From the NCBI RefSeq assembly GCF_900188155.1, contig NZ_FZOG01000001.1, forward strand, positions 594,935 through 658,934: 64,000 nt of DNA, read 5' to 3'. The notes beneath the pieces were generated by a model. It ran no database searches. It saw nothing but the letters and a program-made list of their open reading frames with translations, and was not told the DNA's origin. The translations under genes and the position numbers were made by a program. The DNA is from Pseudomonas segetis (GTDB lineage: Bacteria; Pseudomonadota; Gammaproteobacteria; Pseudomonadales; Pseudomonadaceae). Within the stretch, counting starts at the first letter, position 1. The number at the start of each line of letters is the position of its first letter. Of this stretch, positions 36,201 to 45,396 are shown piece after piece.

Positions 36201-38087
36201 ATGGCCGGTGACGTCTTCGGCAACGGTATGTTGCTCTCGGATAAATTGCAGGTCGTGGCGGCATTCAACCACTTGCATATCTTTATCGACCCGAACCCGG
36301 ACTCCGCAAAAAGCTTTGTCGAACGTCGGCGCATGTTCGATCTGCCCCGCTCAAGCTGGACGGATTACGACACCTCGCTGATCTCTCCAGGTGGCGGCAT
36401 CTTCATGCGCAGCGCCAAGAGCATCGACATCAGCCCGGAGATGAAGGAACGTTTCGATATCAGTGAAGACAAGCTGGCCCCGACCGAGCTGCTCAATGCA
36501 TTGCTCAAGGCGCCAGTTGACCTGATCTGGAACGGCGGGATCGGCACTTACGTCAAGTCGAGCAAGGAAAGCCATGCCGATGTGGGCGATAAGGCCAACG
36601 ACGTATTGCGGGTCGATGGACGCGAGCTGCGAGCCAAGGTTGTGGGCGAGGGCGGTAACCTCGGCATGACCCAGCTAGGTCGTGTCGAGTTTGGCCTGCA
36701 TGGCGGCTCCAGCAACACCGACTTCATCGATAACGCCGGTGGTGTGGACTGCTCCGACCATGAAGTGAACATCAAGATCCTGCTCAACGAAACCGTGACC
36801 GCAGGCGACATGACCGGCAAGCAGCGTAACAAGCTGTTGGCAGAAATGACCGATGCCGTGGGTGCGCTGGTGCTGGGTAACAACTACAAGCAAACACAGG
36901 CATTGTCGGTGGCTACGCGCCGCGCCCGTGAGCGCGTAGGTGAGTACAAGCGCTTGATGCTGGTGCTTGAGGCCGCAGGCAAACTGGACCGTGCGCTGGA
37001 GTTCTTGCCCACGGATGATGAACTCAACGAACGTACCGCCAACGGCCTTGGGCTGACCCGTCCGGAGCTGTCGGTATTGATCTCCTACAGCAAGATCGAC
37101 TTGAAAGAGTCGTTGCTGCTTTCGCGAGTGCCTGATGATGAGTATCTGGCGCGCGAAATGGAGAGCGCATTCCCGGCGCTTTTGGTCGACAAGTTTGGCG
37201 AGTCGATGCGTCAGCACCGCCTCAAGCGCGAGATCGTCAGCACCCAGCTTGCCAACGATCTGGTCAACCACATGGGCATCACCTTCGTCCAGCGGCTGAA
37301 GGATTCCACCGGCATGAGTTCGGCCAATGTGGCTGGCGCCTATGTGGTAGTGCGTGATGTGTTCCACCTGCCGCGCTGGTGGAAGCAGATCGAGGCGCTT
37401 GATCACAAGGTTCCTGCCGAGCTGCAATTGCAGATGATGGACGAGCTGATGCGCCTGGGTCGTCGTGCAACCCGTTGGTTCTTGCGCAGTCGTCGCAATG
37501 ACCTGGATGCCGCACGTGATGTCGCGCACTTTGGGCCGCGGGTTGAGGCCCTGGCGCTGAGCCTCAAGGACTTGCTTGAAGGCCCGGCGCGTGAGCAGTG
37601 GCTGGCGCGCTTCCAGGCTTATGTCGAAGCTGGTGTGCCGGAAGAACTGGCCCAAGTGGTTGCAGGCACCAGCCAGCTCTATACCTTGTTGCCTATCATC
37701 GAGGCTTCGGATGTCACCGGACAGGATCCGGCGCGTGTTGCCGAGGCTTACTTCGCGATTGGCGATAGCCTGGAGCTGTCGTGGTACTTGCAGCAGATCA
37801 ACGGCTTGCCGGTTGAAAATAATTGGCAGGGACTGGCCCGCGAAGCCTTCCGTGACGACCTGGATTACCAGCAGCGCGGAATCACTGTCTCGGTTCTGCA
37901 AATGACCGATGCACCAGAGGATATCGAGGCGCGTGTTCAGGTCTGGATAGAAGAGCATCGGCGCATGGTCGAGCGCTGGAAGTTCATGCTGGCGGAACTG
38001 CGTGCCGCGACAACCACCGATTACGCCATGTATGCAGTGGCTAACCGGGAGTTGATGGACCTGGCGCAAACCGGAAGTGCAAGCTAA
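33237..38087 (+). CDS. gdhB: NAD-specific glutamate dehydrogenase, large (180 kDa) class
   Basis: 1616 residues, the size of the 180-kDa GDH class (PF05088). The enzyme oxidatively deaminates glutamate to 2-oxoglutarate and ammonium, feeding amino-acid carbon to the TCA cycle. The long N-terminal regulatory half (~1-700) includes ACT-like segments. The catalytic core shows [20 protein letters not shown] (residues ~819-838), [12 protein letters not shown], and the NAD-binding [15 protein letters not shown]. Upstream, AACGGAG precedes the ATG by about 12 bases. A terminator follows directly. The orthologue in P. aeruginosa is arginine-induced; no regulatory site could be read here. Confidence 0.97.
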   Translation: [1616 protein letters not shown]

Positions 38088-38109
38088 GCCCAAGTCATTG
38101 TGACTTATG

Positions 38110-38135
38110 AGCCCCGCCAAGTGCGGGGCTTTTTA
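38110..38135 (+). terminator. Rho-independent terminator after gdhB
   Basis: AGCCCCGC pairs with GCGGGGCT around CAAGT, followed by TTTTATT. Confidence 0.92.
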
Positions 38136-38228
38136 TTGGCTGCACAATTGCAGGCGCTGCTGGCTGTATTCCGGGCGCGAGGGCGCTAGTAACAGGCGCC
38201 GGTCAACAGGGCTTGGCGGGTGGCGGTG

Positions 38229-39104
38229 TCAACCCGTGGCAATTTTTTGCAGGTGTGCTGCCACGTCAGTGGCGCCGGCGATCAACAAGCCTTCACCCAG
38301 GGCGCAAGCCTGCGCCGATTGCTTGGGCAGCAGGAGTATTTCAGTCGCGCCAGAGCGGCCATTGAAGGCCAGTCGCGAGTAGGGCACTTCAAGTAGCAGC
38401 GCCATGAAACCGGCATCACTCCAGGCCGCGGCAGGCATGGCCAGCACATGGTAGTGCAGGTTTAATTGCTGCAAGCCTTCGCTGTCTAGTTGATAGCTGG
38501 TCATCAGGATGGGCATGCTGACTTCCAGTTCGCGTCGCCTGGCATAGACAATGGCGCTGGCAAACGCATCGCCGTTGCTGTCACCGCCCCAGAACAGGCG
38601 TGTGCCATGCCAGCTGGCTTGCTGCAGCTGGACTGTCTCCGCAGCGAGAAAGCGCGGCAGTGCAAGGCTGATGGTTTTGACGAAGTCCTTGTAGCTGATG
38701 ATTCGTGCCTGGCGGCAGAAGTCCGTGGCAGCAAGCTGTTCAAGGCTGATTAGGCGCGAATGCTCCGATGGGCAATGGGCAAGGCCATCAACCTTGCGCA
38801 GGTCGAATCTGTCCTCGCTGTGTTGTTGAGTCTTGACGACCTTGAGCAGCATTGATCGCGCATGGGCCTTGTCTTCCTGCACGGGGCCGGATAACGCACT
38901 TCGCGGCAGGTCGAGCAGATAGTGCCAGGGGATGCCGTGCTCCCAACTGATGGTGGACTCGCGTTTGGGGATATCATTGAACGCGAGCTTTAATTCACTG
39001 GCGCGCTCCAGAATTTGTCGCGGGCCACGACCAATCAGGCCCAAGCGCTGGGCGAGGGCAGTGAGACGAGAGCTGATGCTGCTGTTTGGGGCGTGCGGGC
39101 TCAT
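38229..39104 (-). CDS. unrecognised 291-residue protein
   Basis: No signal peptide or membrane segment is evident. It contains conserved-looking stretches: TISWEHGIPWHYLLDLPRS (~51-69), a KTQQHSEDRFDLRKVDGL region (~91-108), and HGTRLFWGGDSNGDAFASAI (~165-184), the last resembling a nucleotide or metal-binding loop but not matching a motif I can name. It may belong to a Pseudomonas-specific family of unknown function (perhaps DUF6685; uncertain). It is convergent with gdhB and divergent from the DUF2835 gene. The ATG at 39104 fits the preceding purine-poor region only moderately. Confidence 0.65.
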   Translation of the reverse strand: MSPHAPNSSISSRLTALAQRLGLIGRGPRQILERASELKLAFNDIPKRESTISWEHGIPWHYLLDLPRSALSGPVQEDKAHARSMLLKVVKTQQHSEDRFDLRKVDGLAHCPSEHSRLISLEQLAATDFCRQARIISYKDFVKTISLALPRFLAAETVQLQQASWHGTRLFWGGDSNGDAFASAIVYARRRELEVSMPILMTSYQLDSEGLQQLNLHYHVLAMPAAAWSDAGFMALLLEVPYSRLAFNGRSGATEILLLPKQSAQACALGEGLLIAGATDVAAHLQKIATG

Positions 39105-39233
39105 AGCCGGTTACATACTCTGTGTGCGCCAGAGCCAGTGTGGCAGACTCGCCGGCTTGCTGCACGCAAAACGCAGTGTTGTCCGGGGGCGCTGGGCCGC
39201 GCTTGTATCAATAGCATTACTAAAGGAGCCTCC

Positions 39234-39455
39234 ATGCCTAGCTTGCTGCTGGATATAGCGCTTTCCAGGCAAACACTTCAACTGTATTACCAAGGTGATG
39301 CAAGTCGTCTTGTGCTGACAAGTCGCGAGGGGCGGCGGGTCAACATGCCGATCCATCACTTGCGTCCCTTTGTCACCCACTTGGGCGTCAATGGTGTATT
39401 TGAAATCGAATTCAATGAATTCGGCAAGCTGCTCAGTTTACGTCGTTTGAGCTGA
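39234..39455 (+). CDS. DUF2835 family protein
   Basis: 73 residues: a short N-terminal LLLDIALSRQTLQLYYQGDA segment (4-23), then VLTSREGRRVNMPIHHLRPF and GVFEIEFNEFGKLLSLRRL. This is the DUF2835 pattern (PF11197), small proteins of unknown function common in gammaproteobacteria. AAAGGAGCCTCC directly precedes the ATG. Confidence 0.88.
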   Translation: MPSLLLDIALSRQTLQLYYQGDASRLVLTSREGRRVNMPIHHLRPFVTHLGVNGVFEIEFNEFGKLLSLRRLS

Positions 39456-39613
39456 GACACCAGAGTTAGAGGCTGTGAATTGGATTTTCCTGGCCCGTTG
39501 GCCAGGTTGTGCAGCCGCTTCACGGGCTGGCTTTGGTTGATGGTTCCTCGCTGTGCCCCTGGTCTGTATAATCACCGCCTTTCCAACTCTGATAAATCGA
39601 GCTGAGCCTGCCC

Positions 39614-40639
39614 ATGTATAACTTGGCCCGCGAGCTGCTGTTTAAGCTTTCCGCTGAAACCTCCCACGAACTGTCTATTGACCTGATTGGTTCTGGTGGC
39701 CGCCTGGGTCTCAACGGCTTGCTGACCAAGGCGCCTGCCAGCTTGCCGGTCAATGTCATGGGGTTGCAGTTTGCCAACCCGGTGGGGCTGGCGGCTGGCC
39801 TGGACAAGAATGGAGATGCCATCGACGGTTTCGCGCAACTGGGCTTTGGTTTTGTCGAGATTGGCACCGTGACCCCGCGTGCGCAGCCTGGCAACCCCAA
39901 GCCGCGCTTGTTTCGTCTACCCGAGGCCGAGGGCATCATCAATCGCATGGGGTTCAACAACCATGGCGTTGATCATCTCCTGGCTCGTGTACAGGCGGCA
40001 AAATACAAAGGCGTCCTGGGCATCAATATCGGCAAGAACTTTGACACCCCGGTCGAGCGGGCTGTTGATGACTACCTGATCTGCCTGGACAAGGTTTATC
40101 GCCACGCCAGCTATGTCACAGTCAATGTGAGTTCACCAAACACGCCGGGGCTGCGCAGCTTGCAGTTCGGCGACTCGCTCAAGCAGTTGCTCGAAGCGTT
40201 GCGTCAGCGCCAGGAAGACCTGGCCCAGATACATGGCAAGCGCGTGCCCTTGGCGATCAAGATTGCTCCAGACATGACCGATGAGGAAACCGTGCAGGTG
40301 GCCCAGGCGCTGGTTGAGACAGGTATGGATGCGGTTATCGCAACCAACACCACACTCTCGCGCGAAGGGGTCAAGGGTCTCGAACATGCCGATCAGGCTG
40401 GAGGTTTGTCTGGTGCGCCGGTACGCGAGCAGAGCACGCATATCGTCAAGGTGTTGGCGACTGAACTGGCGGGGCGCTTGCCGATTATCGCCGTGGGCGG
40501 TATCACCGAGGGCAAGCATGCCGCCGAGAAGATCGCTGCAGGTGCAAGCCTGGTGCAGATTTATTCAGGCTTTATTTATAAAGGCCCTGCGCTGATTCGT
40601 GAGGCAGTGGATGCCATCGCGGGGTTGCCGCAAAAATGA
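39614..40639 (+). CDS. pyrD: dihydroorotate dehydrogenase (quinone), class 2
   Basis: 341 residues. A short N-terminal membrane-associating helix ([20 protein letters not shown]) is the class 2 mark. [14 protein letters not shown] contains the catalytic Ser, and [12 protein letters not shown] and the FMN-phosphate loops [10 protein letters not shown] and [11 protein letters not shown] are present. It oxidises dihydroorotate to orotate with ubiquinone in pyrimidine synthesis at the inner membrane. GAGC precedes the ATG at about the right distance; a TATAAT-like -10 box lies at 39567-39572 with no good -35. Confidence 0.97.
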   Translation: MYNLARELLFKLSAETSHELSIDLIGSGGRLGLNGLLTKAPASLPVNVMGLQFANPVGLAAGLDKNGDAIDGFAQLGFGFVEIGTVTPRAQPGNPKPRLFRLPEAEGIINRMGFNNHGVDHLLARVQAAKYKGVLGINIGKNFDTPVERAVDDYLICLDKVYRHASYVTVNVSSPNTPGLRSLQFGDSLKQLLEALRQRQEDLAQIHGKRVPLAIKIAPDMTDEETVQVAQALVETGMDAVIATNTTLSREGVKGLEHADQAGGLSGAPVREQSTHIVKVLATELAGRLPIIAVGGITEGKHAAEKIAAGASLVQIYSGFIYKGPALIREAVDAIAGLPQK

Positions 40640-40640
40640 A

Positions 40641-40666
40641 AAGGGCTCCTTGAATAGGAGCCCCTT
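40641..40666 (-). terminator. terminator of rmf
   Basis: AAGGGCTCCT pairs with AGGAGCCCCTT around TGAAT. Read on the minus strand the stem is followed by a T-rich tract, so it fits rmf; it also follows the pyrD stop within a few bases. Confidence 0.65.
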
Positions 40667-40723
40667 GGGCTTAGCCCGACGCCCGGCTGGGGCGCACTTT
40701 ATTGTGTCGGTTATGTCCTGGAA

Positions 40724-40939
40724 TTAACCGACCGCATGAAGTTCGTTGAGTCTATGGATACCGGCAGTGCCTGTTAAACCGTCCCAGTTGTCTCCGCGGC
40801 CCTCTCGCCAGCCGTTTAACCAAGCTTGGCGAACTGAGGCAAGGGTGAATGGACAGAGCTCTCGTGATTTACCATGAATACCGTACTGATAGCCGCGTAA
40901 AAAAGCTTTTTCTAAAGGATCACGCTTAAGTCTTCTCAT
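40724..40939 (-). CDS. rmf: ribosome modulation factor
   Basis: 71 residues, essentially family length. MRRLKRDPLEKAFLRGYQYG, then GKSRELCP and ARxxWLNGWREGR-type motifs define Rmf, which joins 70S ribosomes into inactive 100S dimers in stationary phase or slow growth. GAGGG lies about ten bases upstream of the ATG. The 426-base upstream region is probably its regulated promoter. Confidence 0.97.
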   Translation of the reverse strand: MRRLKRDPLEKAFLRGYQYGIHGKSRELCPFTLASVRQAWLNGWREGRGDNWDGLTGTAGIHRLNELHAVG

Positions 40940-41365
40940 AGGGTGTTGCCCTCACTTGTTGACTGTTATGTCCTGTAGATCTCATGGCGAGATCAGGCAG
41001 AAAGGTCTGCCGATGGAGTCCGCTGCCGGCGTCGCGAGCCTCCTGTGTTGTCGCCGTTGCGGCGATAACCTAGGTAGATTTCTAACCAATGCGTGGGCCT
41101 GTGTGAATGATCGTTTTGTCATAAGGGCGTAACAGTTTTGATGGTATGGCCATAAGGCATCTTGGCCCGATCATTGGTTTGTTGATACGGCACAGGCCGG
41201 GCGGGGCTTTGCCGATGCTTTACTGGTAATCTGCCATCGCGAACTGGTCGCGATTGCAACTGTTATTTATTCCGACGAAGGGTCGCGCTGAGACTTTTTG
41301 TCACTTATTTTGGCTGTGCACATCTGTTTGCCTGCCACTAACGGCGTTAGCCACTGGAAATTCTC
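40940..41365. other. divergent intergenic region between rmf and rlmKL
   Basis: 426 bases without a gene. A hairpin TTGTCGCCG-TTG-CGGCGATAA lies at about 41049-41071, within the expected rmf leader. The rest presumably carries rmf and rlmKL promoters; no box is clear. Confidence 0.5.
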
Positions 41366-43612
41366 ATGTCGGATCGTTACGAACTCTTCCTCACGTGCCC
41401 AAAAGGTCTTGAAGGGTTGCTCCTTGAAGAGGCCAGCACACTGGGCCTGGAAGAGGTGCGCGAACACACTTCAGCCGTTCGCGGCTTTGCCCAAATCGAA
41501 ACCGCCTATCGCTTGTGCCTCTGGTCCCGCCTGGCTAACCGGGTGCTATTGGTGCTCAAACGCTTTCCAGTCAAAGATGCCCAGAGCCTGTATGAAGGCG
41601 TACTGGAAGTTGACTGGTACGAGCACATGGAGCCAAACGGTACATTGGCCGTTGAGTTCAGCGGCAATGGCTCGGGCATTGATAACACCCATTTCGGTGC
41701 GCTGAAGGTCAAGGACGCGATTGTCGATAAGCTGCGCCAGAAAGACGGGACCCGGCCATCGGTGGACAAGCTCAACCCGGATTTGCGTATTCACCTGCGC
41801 CTCGATCGCGGTGAGGCAATCTTGTCGCTCGACCTTTCCGGGCATAGCTTGCACCAGCGTGGCTATCGTTTGCAGCAAGGTGCTGCGCCGCTCAAGGAAA
41901 ACCTCGCAGCCGCCGTGTTGATCCGCGCTGGCTGGCCGCGCATTGCCGCCGAAGGCGGCGCCCTGGCTGACCCCATGTGCGGTGTTGGTACGTTTTTGGT
42001 CGAAGCGGCAATGATGGCCGCTGATGTGGCGCCGAACCTGACCCGTGAGCAATGGGGCTTTAGCAAATGGCTGGGCCACGTGCCGGCGATTTGGAAGAAA
42101 TTGCAAGCCGAAGCGCAGGAGCGCGCCGACATTGGCATGGCCAAACCACCATTGTGGATACGCGGCTACGAGGCCGATCCACGCTTGATTCAGCCAGCCA
42201 AGAACAACATCGATCGGGCAGGCCTGAGTCACTGGATCAAGGTCTACCAGGGCGAGGTGGCCACTTTCGAGCCGCGCCCCGATCAGAACCAGAAAGGCTT
42301 GGTCATCTGTAACCCGCCCTACGGCGAACGCCTGGGTGACGAAGCCAGCCTGTTGTATCTCTACCAGAACCTTGGCGAGCGCCTGCGCCAGGCCTGCATG
42401 GGCTGGGAAGCAGCGGTATTTACCGGTGCGCCGGACCTGGGCAAGCGCATGGGTATCCGCAGCCACAAGCAATACGCATTCTGGAACGGGGCATTGCCGT
42501 GCAAGCTGTTGTTGATCAAGGTCCAGCCTGAGCAGTTTGTTACCGGCGAGCGGCGTACACCCGAGCAGCGTGAGCGCGAGCGTGAACAAAACGAGTTGGT
42601 CGCCAGCGCTGCACCGGTCGTCGCAGCCAAGTCCGCAGCACCTGCTGCCGTGCCGGTGGAGCAGGCGCGATTGAGCGAAGGCGGGCAGATGTTTGCCAAT
42701 CGCCTGCAAAAGAACCTCAAGCAACTGGGCAAGTGGGCACGTAAGGAAGCAGTGCAGTGTTACCGCCTGTACGATGCCGATATGCCTGAGTACGCGCTGG
42801 CTGTCGATCTCTATGGCGACTGGGTGCATGTGCAGGAATATGCCGCGCCACGCTCCATCGAGCCAGAGAAGGCCCAGGCGCGGCTGTTTGATGCGCTTGC
42901 CGCTATACCGCAGGCGTTGAATGTTGACAAGAGCAAGGTCGTGATCAAGCGCCGCGAGCGCCAGAGCGGTACCAAGCAGTACCAGCGCCAGAGTACCCAG
43001 GGCCAGTTCATGGAGGTCAACGAGGGCGGGGTCAAGTTGCTGGTCAACCTGACCGACTACCTCGATACCGGCTTGTTTCTCGATCACCGGCCACTGCGCT
43101 TGCGCATTCAGCGCGAGGCCGCAGGCAAGCGCTTCCTCAACCTGTATTGCTACACAGCGACAGCTTCGGTCCATGCGGCCAAGGGCGGTGCTCGGAGCAC
43201 CACAAGTGTTGATTTGTCCAAGACTTACCTGGATTGGGCGCGACGCAACCTGTCGCTCAACGGCTTTTCTGACAAGAACAAACTCGAGCAGGGCGATGTC
43301 ATGGCCTGGCTGGCCGAGGATCGCAACGAATACGAGTTGATCTTCATTGATCCGCCGACCTTCTCCAACTCCAAGCGCATGGAAGGCATCTTCGATATTC
43401 AACGTGACCATGTGGCTTTGCTGGATCTGGCAATGGCGCGCCTGGCCAGTGGTGGCGTGCTGTATTTCTCCAACAACTTCCGCAAGTTTGTTCTCGATGA
43501 GACCCTGGCGGCGCGTTACCAGGTTGAAGAAATCACGGCCTCGACCCTTGACCCGGACTTTGCCCGCAATAGCAAGATTCACCGCGCCTGGCGTATCACA
43601 GCTCGCGGTTAG
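41366..43612 (+). CDS. rlmL: bifunctional 23S rRNA methyltransferase RlmKL
   Basis: 748 residues. The N-terminal half has a THUMP domain (~45-155) and the m2G2445 methyltransferase with DPMCGVGTFLVEAAM and NPPYGERLG (316-324). A linker with Arg/Glu and Ala repeats (~395-435) joins the C-terminal m7G2069 methyltransferase with LNLYCYTATASVHAA and DPPTFSNSKR (from residue 662). The usual F/G of that SAM loop is varied (YCYTATAS), as in other fusions. It modifies 23S rRNA during large-subunit assembly. GGAA precedes the ATG. Confidence 0.96.
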   Translation: MSDRYELFLTCPKGLEGLLLEEASTLGLEEVREHTSAVRGFAQIETAYRLCLWSRLANRVLLVLKRFPVKDAQSLYEGVLEVDWYEHMEPNGTLAVEFSGNGSGIDNTHFGALKVKDAIVDKLRQKDGTRPSVDKLNPDLRIHLRLDRGEAILSLDLSGHSLHQRGYRLQQGAAPLKENLAAAVLIRAGWPRIAAEGGALADPMCGVGTFLVEAAMMAADVAPNLTREQWGFSKWLGHVPAIWKKLQAEAQERADIGMAKPPLWIRGYEADPRLIQPAKNNIDRAGLSHWIKVYQGEVATFEPRPDQNQKGLVICNPPYGERLGDEASLLYLYQNLGERLRQACMGWEAAVFTGAPDLGKRMGIRSHKQYAFWNGALPCKLLLIKVQPEQFVTGERRTPEQREREREQNELVASAAPVVAAKSAAPAAVPVEQARLSEGGQMFANRLQKNLKQLGKWARKEAVQCYRLYDADMPEYALAVDLYGDWVHVQEYAAPRSIEPEKAQARLFDALAAIPQALNVDKSKVVIKRRERQSGTKQYQRQSTQGQFMEVNEGGVKLLVNLTDYLDTGLFLDHRPLRLRIQREAAGKRFLNLYCYTATASVHAAKGGARSTTSVDLSKTYLDWARRNLSLNGFSDKNKLEQGDVMAWLAEDRNEYELIFIDPPTFSNSKRMEGIFDIQRDHVALLDLAMARLASGGVLYFSNNFRKFVLDETLAARYQVEEITASTLDPDFARNSKIHRAWRITARG

Positions 43613-43626
43613 GGTTGTTTATCGAC

Positions 43627-43669
43627 GACATGCAAAAAGGCCACGCTTAGCGTGGCCTTTTTGCATGTC
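43627..43669. terminator. long perfect bidirectional terminator
   Basis: Two exactly complementary 20-base arms (GACATGCAAAAAGGCCACGC and its reverse complement) enclose only TTA. The T runs inside the arms serve both the convergent rlmKL and dacB genes. Confidence 0.92.
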
Positions 43670-43712
43670 TTGCCTGGCGCTTGAGGCTAGGCTTTGGCTG
43701 TATTGCCAACAC

Positions 43713-45155
43713 CTAGCGTGATGGCTGCTTTTGCAGTTCGAGCAGTACCCGGTCGAGCACGGATGACGCGCCCCAGGGTTTTGGATCATTGATGATTGCC
43801 ACCACCGCCCAGCTCTTGCCCTTGTTGTCGCGGCTGAAGCCTGCAATCGCGCGCACGTTGTTCAAGGTCCCGGTCTTGATATGCGCTTCACCGGCCATCG
43901 GCGTGTTGCGCAGGCGCTTGCGCATGGTACCGTCGCGACCAGCCAGGGGCATCGAGCTGATGAACTCTGCGGCGTAAGGACTGTTCCAGGCTGCTTGCAG
44001 GATCTTCGACATTTCACGGGCACTGACACGTTCGGCACGTGACAGGCCAGAACCGTTTTCCATCACCAGTTGTGATGCGGTAATACCCTTGCGGGCGAGC
44101 CAGGCGCGGATTACCCGCTGTGCGGCCTTGGCGTCGTCAGCGTCGGCGCTGGTACGGAACTTGGCTCCGATACTGAGGAACAACTGACGCGCCATGGTGT
44201 TGTTGCTGTACTTGTTGATGTCGCGGATGATCTCCGCCAGGTCAGGCGAGTAGGCGCGACTCAGCAAGCGGGCCTTGCTCGGTACCGGCGCCTGGCGGTC
44301 CTGGCCATCGATACTGCCGCCCAGTTCCTTCCACAATGCGCGCACCGTACCTGCGGCATAGTTGGGCTGGTCGAGCAGGGATATGTAGCTCTGCGTGGTG
44401 CAGCCATCAGCCAGCTTGCCTTGCGCGGTTACCGTGAAGCCGGTCGCGGTGGGCGTTGGGGTAAAGCGAATACCGTCGCGCCATGACGGGCACTTGCCGG
44501 ATTTAAGCGCTGTTACCTGGTTATCGACGCGCACATTGGCGATTGGCGGCTCGGTGGTAATTTGCACCCGGCCGCTTTCGGAGTGAGCAATAAAGCGCAG
44601 CGCCTTGAAGTTGATCAACAGCGCATCAGGGGCCACCAGGTAGGGCTTGTAGCTGTCGCCCGAATCATCGTTGAACGGAGGCAGTTGCGGCTGGATGAAA
44701 TAGCTGCGATCAAGCACCAGGTCACCGGTAATGCGCTTGATGCCATTGGCACGCAGGTCACGCAGCAGCAACCACAGCTTCTCCATGTTCATCTTGGGGT
44801 CGCCACCCCCCTTGAAATACAGGTTGCCCTTGAGTACGCCATTACTCAGGGTACCGTCGGTGTAAAAGCTGGTCGCCCATTGGTAATTCGGGCCGAGCAA
44901 CTCCAGTGCGGCGAAGGTGGTGATCAACTTCATGGTCGAGGCCGGGTTAACCGAAACATCAGCGTTGTAATAGGTGCTGTTACCTGGACCGTTAAGCGGG
45001 ATGGTGACGAGGGAAAAAGATTTCGGACTGACCTTGTTAGCTTTAAGCGCCTGCTCAACCTTGGCCGGAATAGTGGCGTTGACGGCGGCATACAGAGGTA
45101 AAGAAAGAGGTAGTAACAAACTGACAATGGCTAACTGGCGCAGTTGTTTGATCAT
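43713..45155 (-). CDS. dacB: D-alanyl-D-alanine carboxypeptidase/endopeptidase (PBP4)
   Basis: 480 residues. A signal peptide (~1-23, LPLYA) exports it to the periplasm. The penicillin-binding motifs are all present: STMK (Ser73, Lys76), SNN (317-319) and KTG (427-429), with the extra domain between SxxK and SxN that marks class C low-molecular-mass PBPs. It trims and cleaves peptidoglycan cross-links; in P. aeruginosa its loss induces AmpC. It is convergent with rlmKL and divergent from yggL. Confidence 0.96.
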   Translation of the reverse strand: MIKQLRQLAIVSLLLPLSLPLYAAVNATIPAKVEQALKANKVSPKSFSLVTIPLNGPGNSTYYNADVSVNPASTMKLITTFAALELLGPNYQWATSFYTDGTLSNGVLKGNLYFKGGGDPKMNMEKLWLLLRDLRANGIKRITGDLVLDRSYFIQPQLPPFNDDSGDSYKPYLVAPDALLINFKALRFIAHSESGRVQITTEPPIANVRVDNQVTALKSGKCPSWRDGIRFTPTPTATGFTVTAQGKLADGCTTQSYISLLDQPNYAAGTVRALWKELGGSIDGQDRQAPVPSKARLLSRAYSPDLAEIIRDINKYSNNTMARQLFLSIGAKFRTSADADDAKAAQRVIRAWLARKGITASQLVMENGSGLSRAERVSAREMSKILQAAWNSPYAAEFISSMPLAGRDGTMRKRLRNTPMAGEAHIKTGTLNNVRAIAGFSRDNKGKSWAVVAIINDPKPWGASSVLDRVLLELQKQPSR

Positions 45156-45396
45156 GATTTACGCCCCCTGGGCGTAGCTGAAAAGTGACTTGTAATCTGC
45201 GAGATACTGCTGCGATCTATGTTTCATACATGACACATTATGCCGCAAGCATAGGTTTGTGCGAAATATGTGAACAAGATTGCACATCAATTTAGTGTTT
45301 TAAGGTAGGTCGGTAGTCGATGAGTTGCAGAGTTTCGGGCATAAATAGGCTGGAACTGCTAAAGTGCGCGGCGATATCACTTTTGAGGATTGTTTC

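Noticed and set aside
34008..36278. 756-codon open frame antisense to gdhB
   Set aside because: It mirrors gdhB codon by codon, has no ribosome site or domain, and arises from GC-rich third positions.
41546..43582. 678-codon open frame antisense to rlmKL
   Set aside because: A composition shadow: no family motif, and rlmKL has all its catalytic motifs on the other strand.
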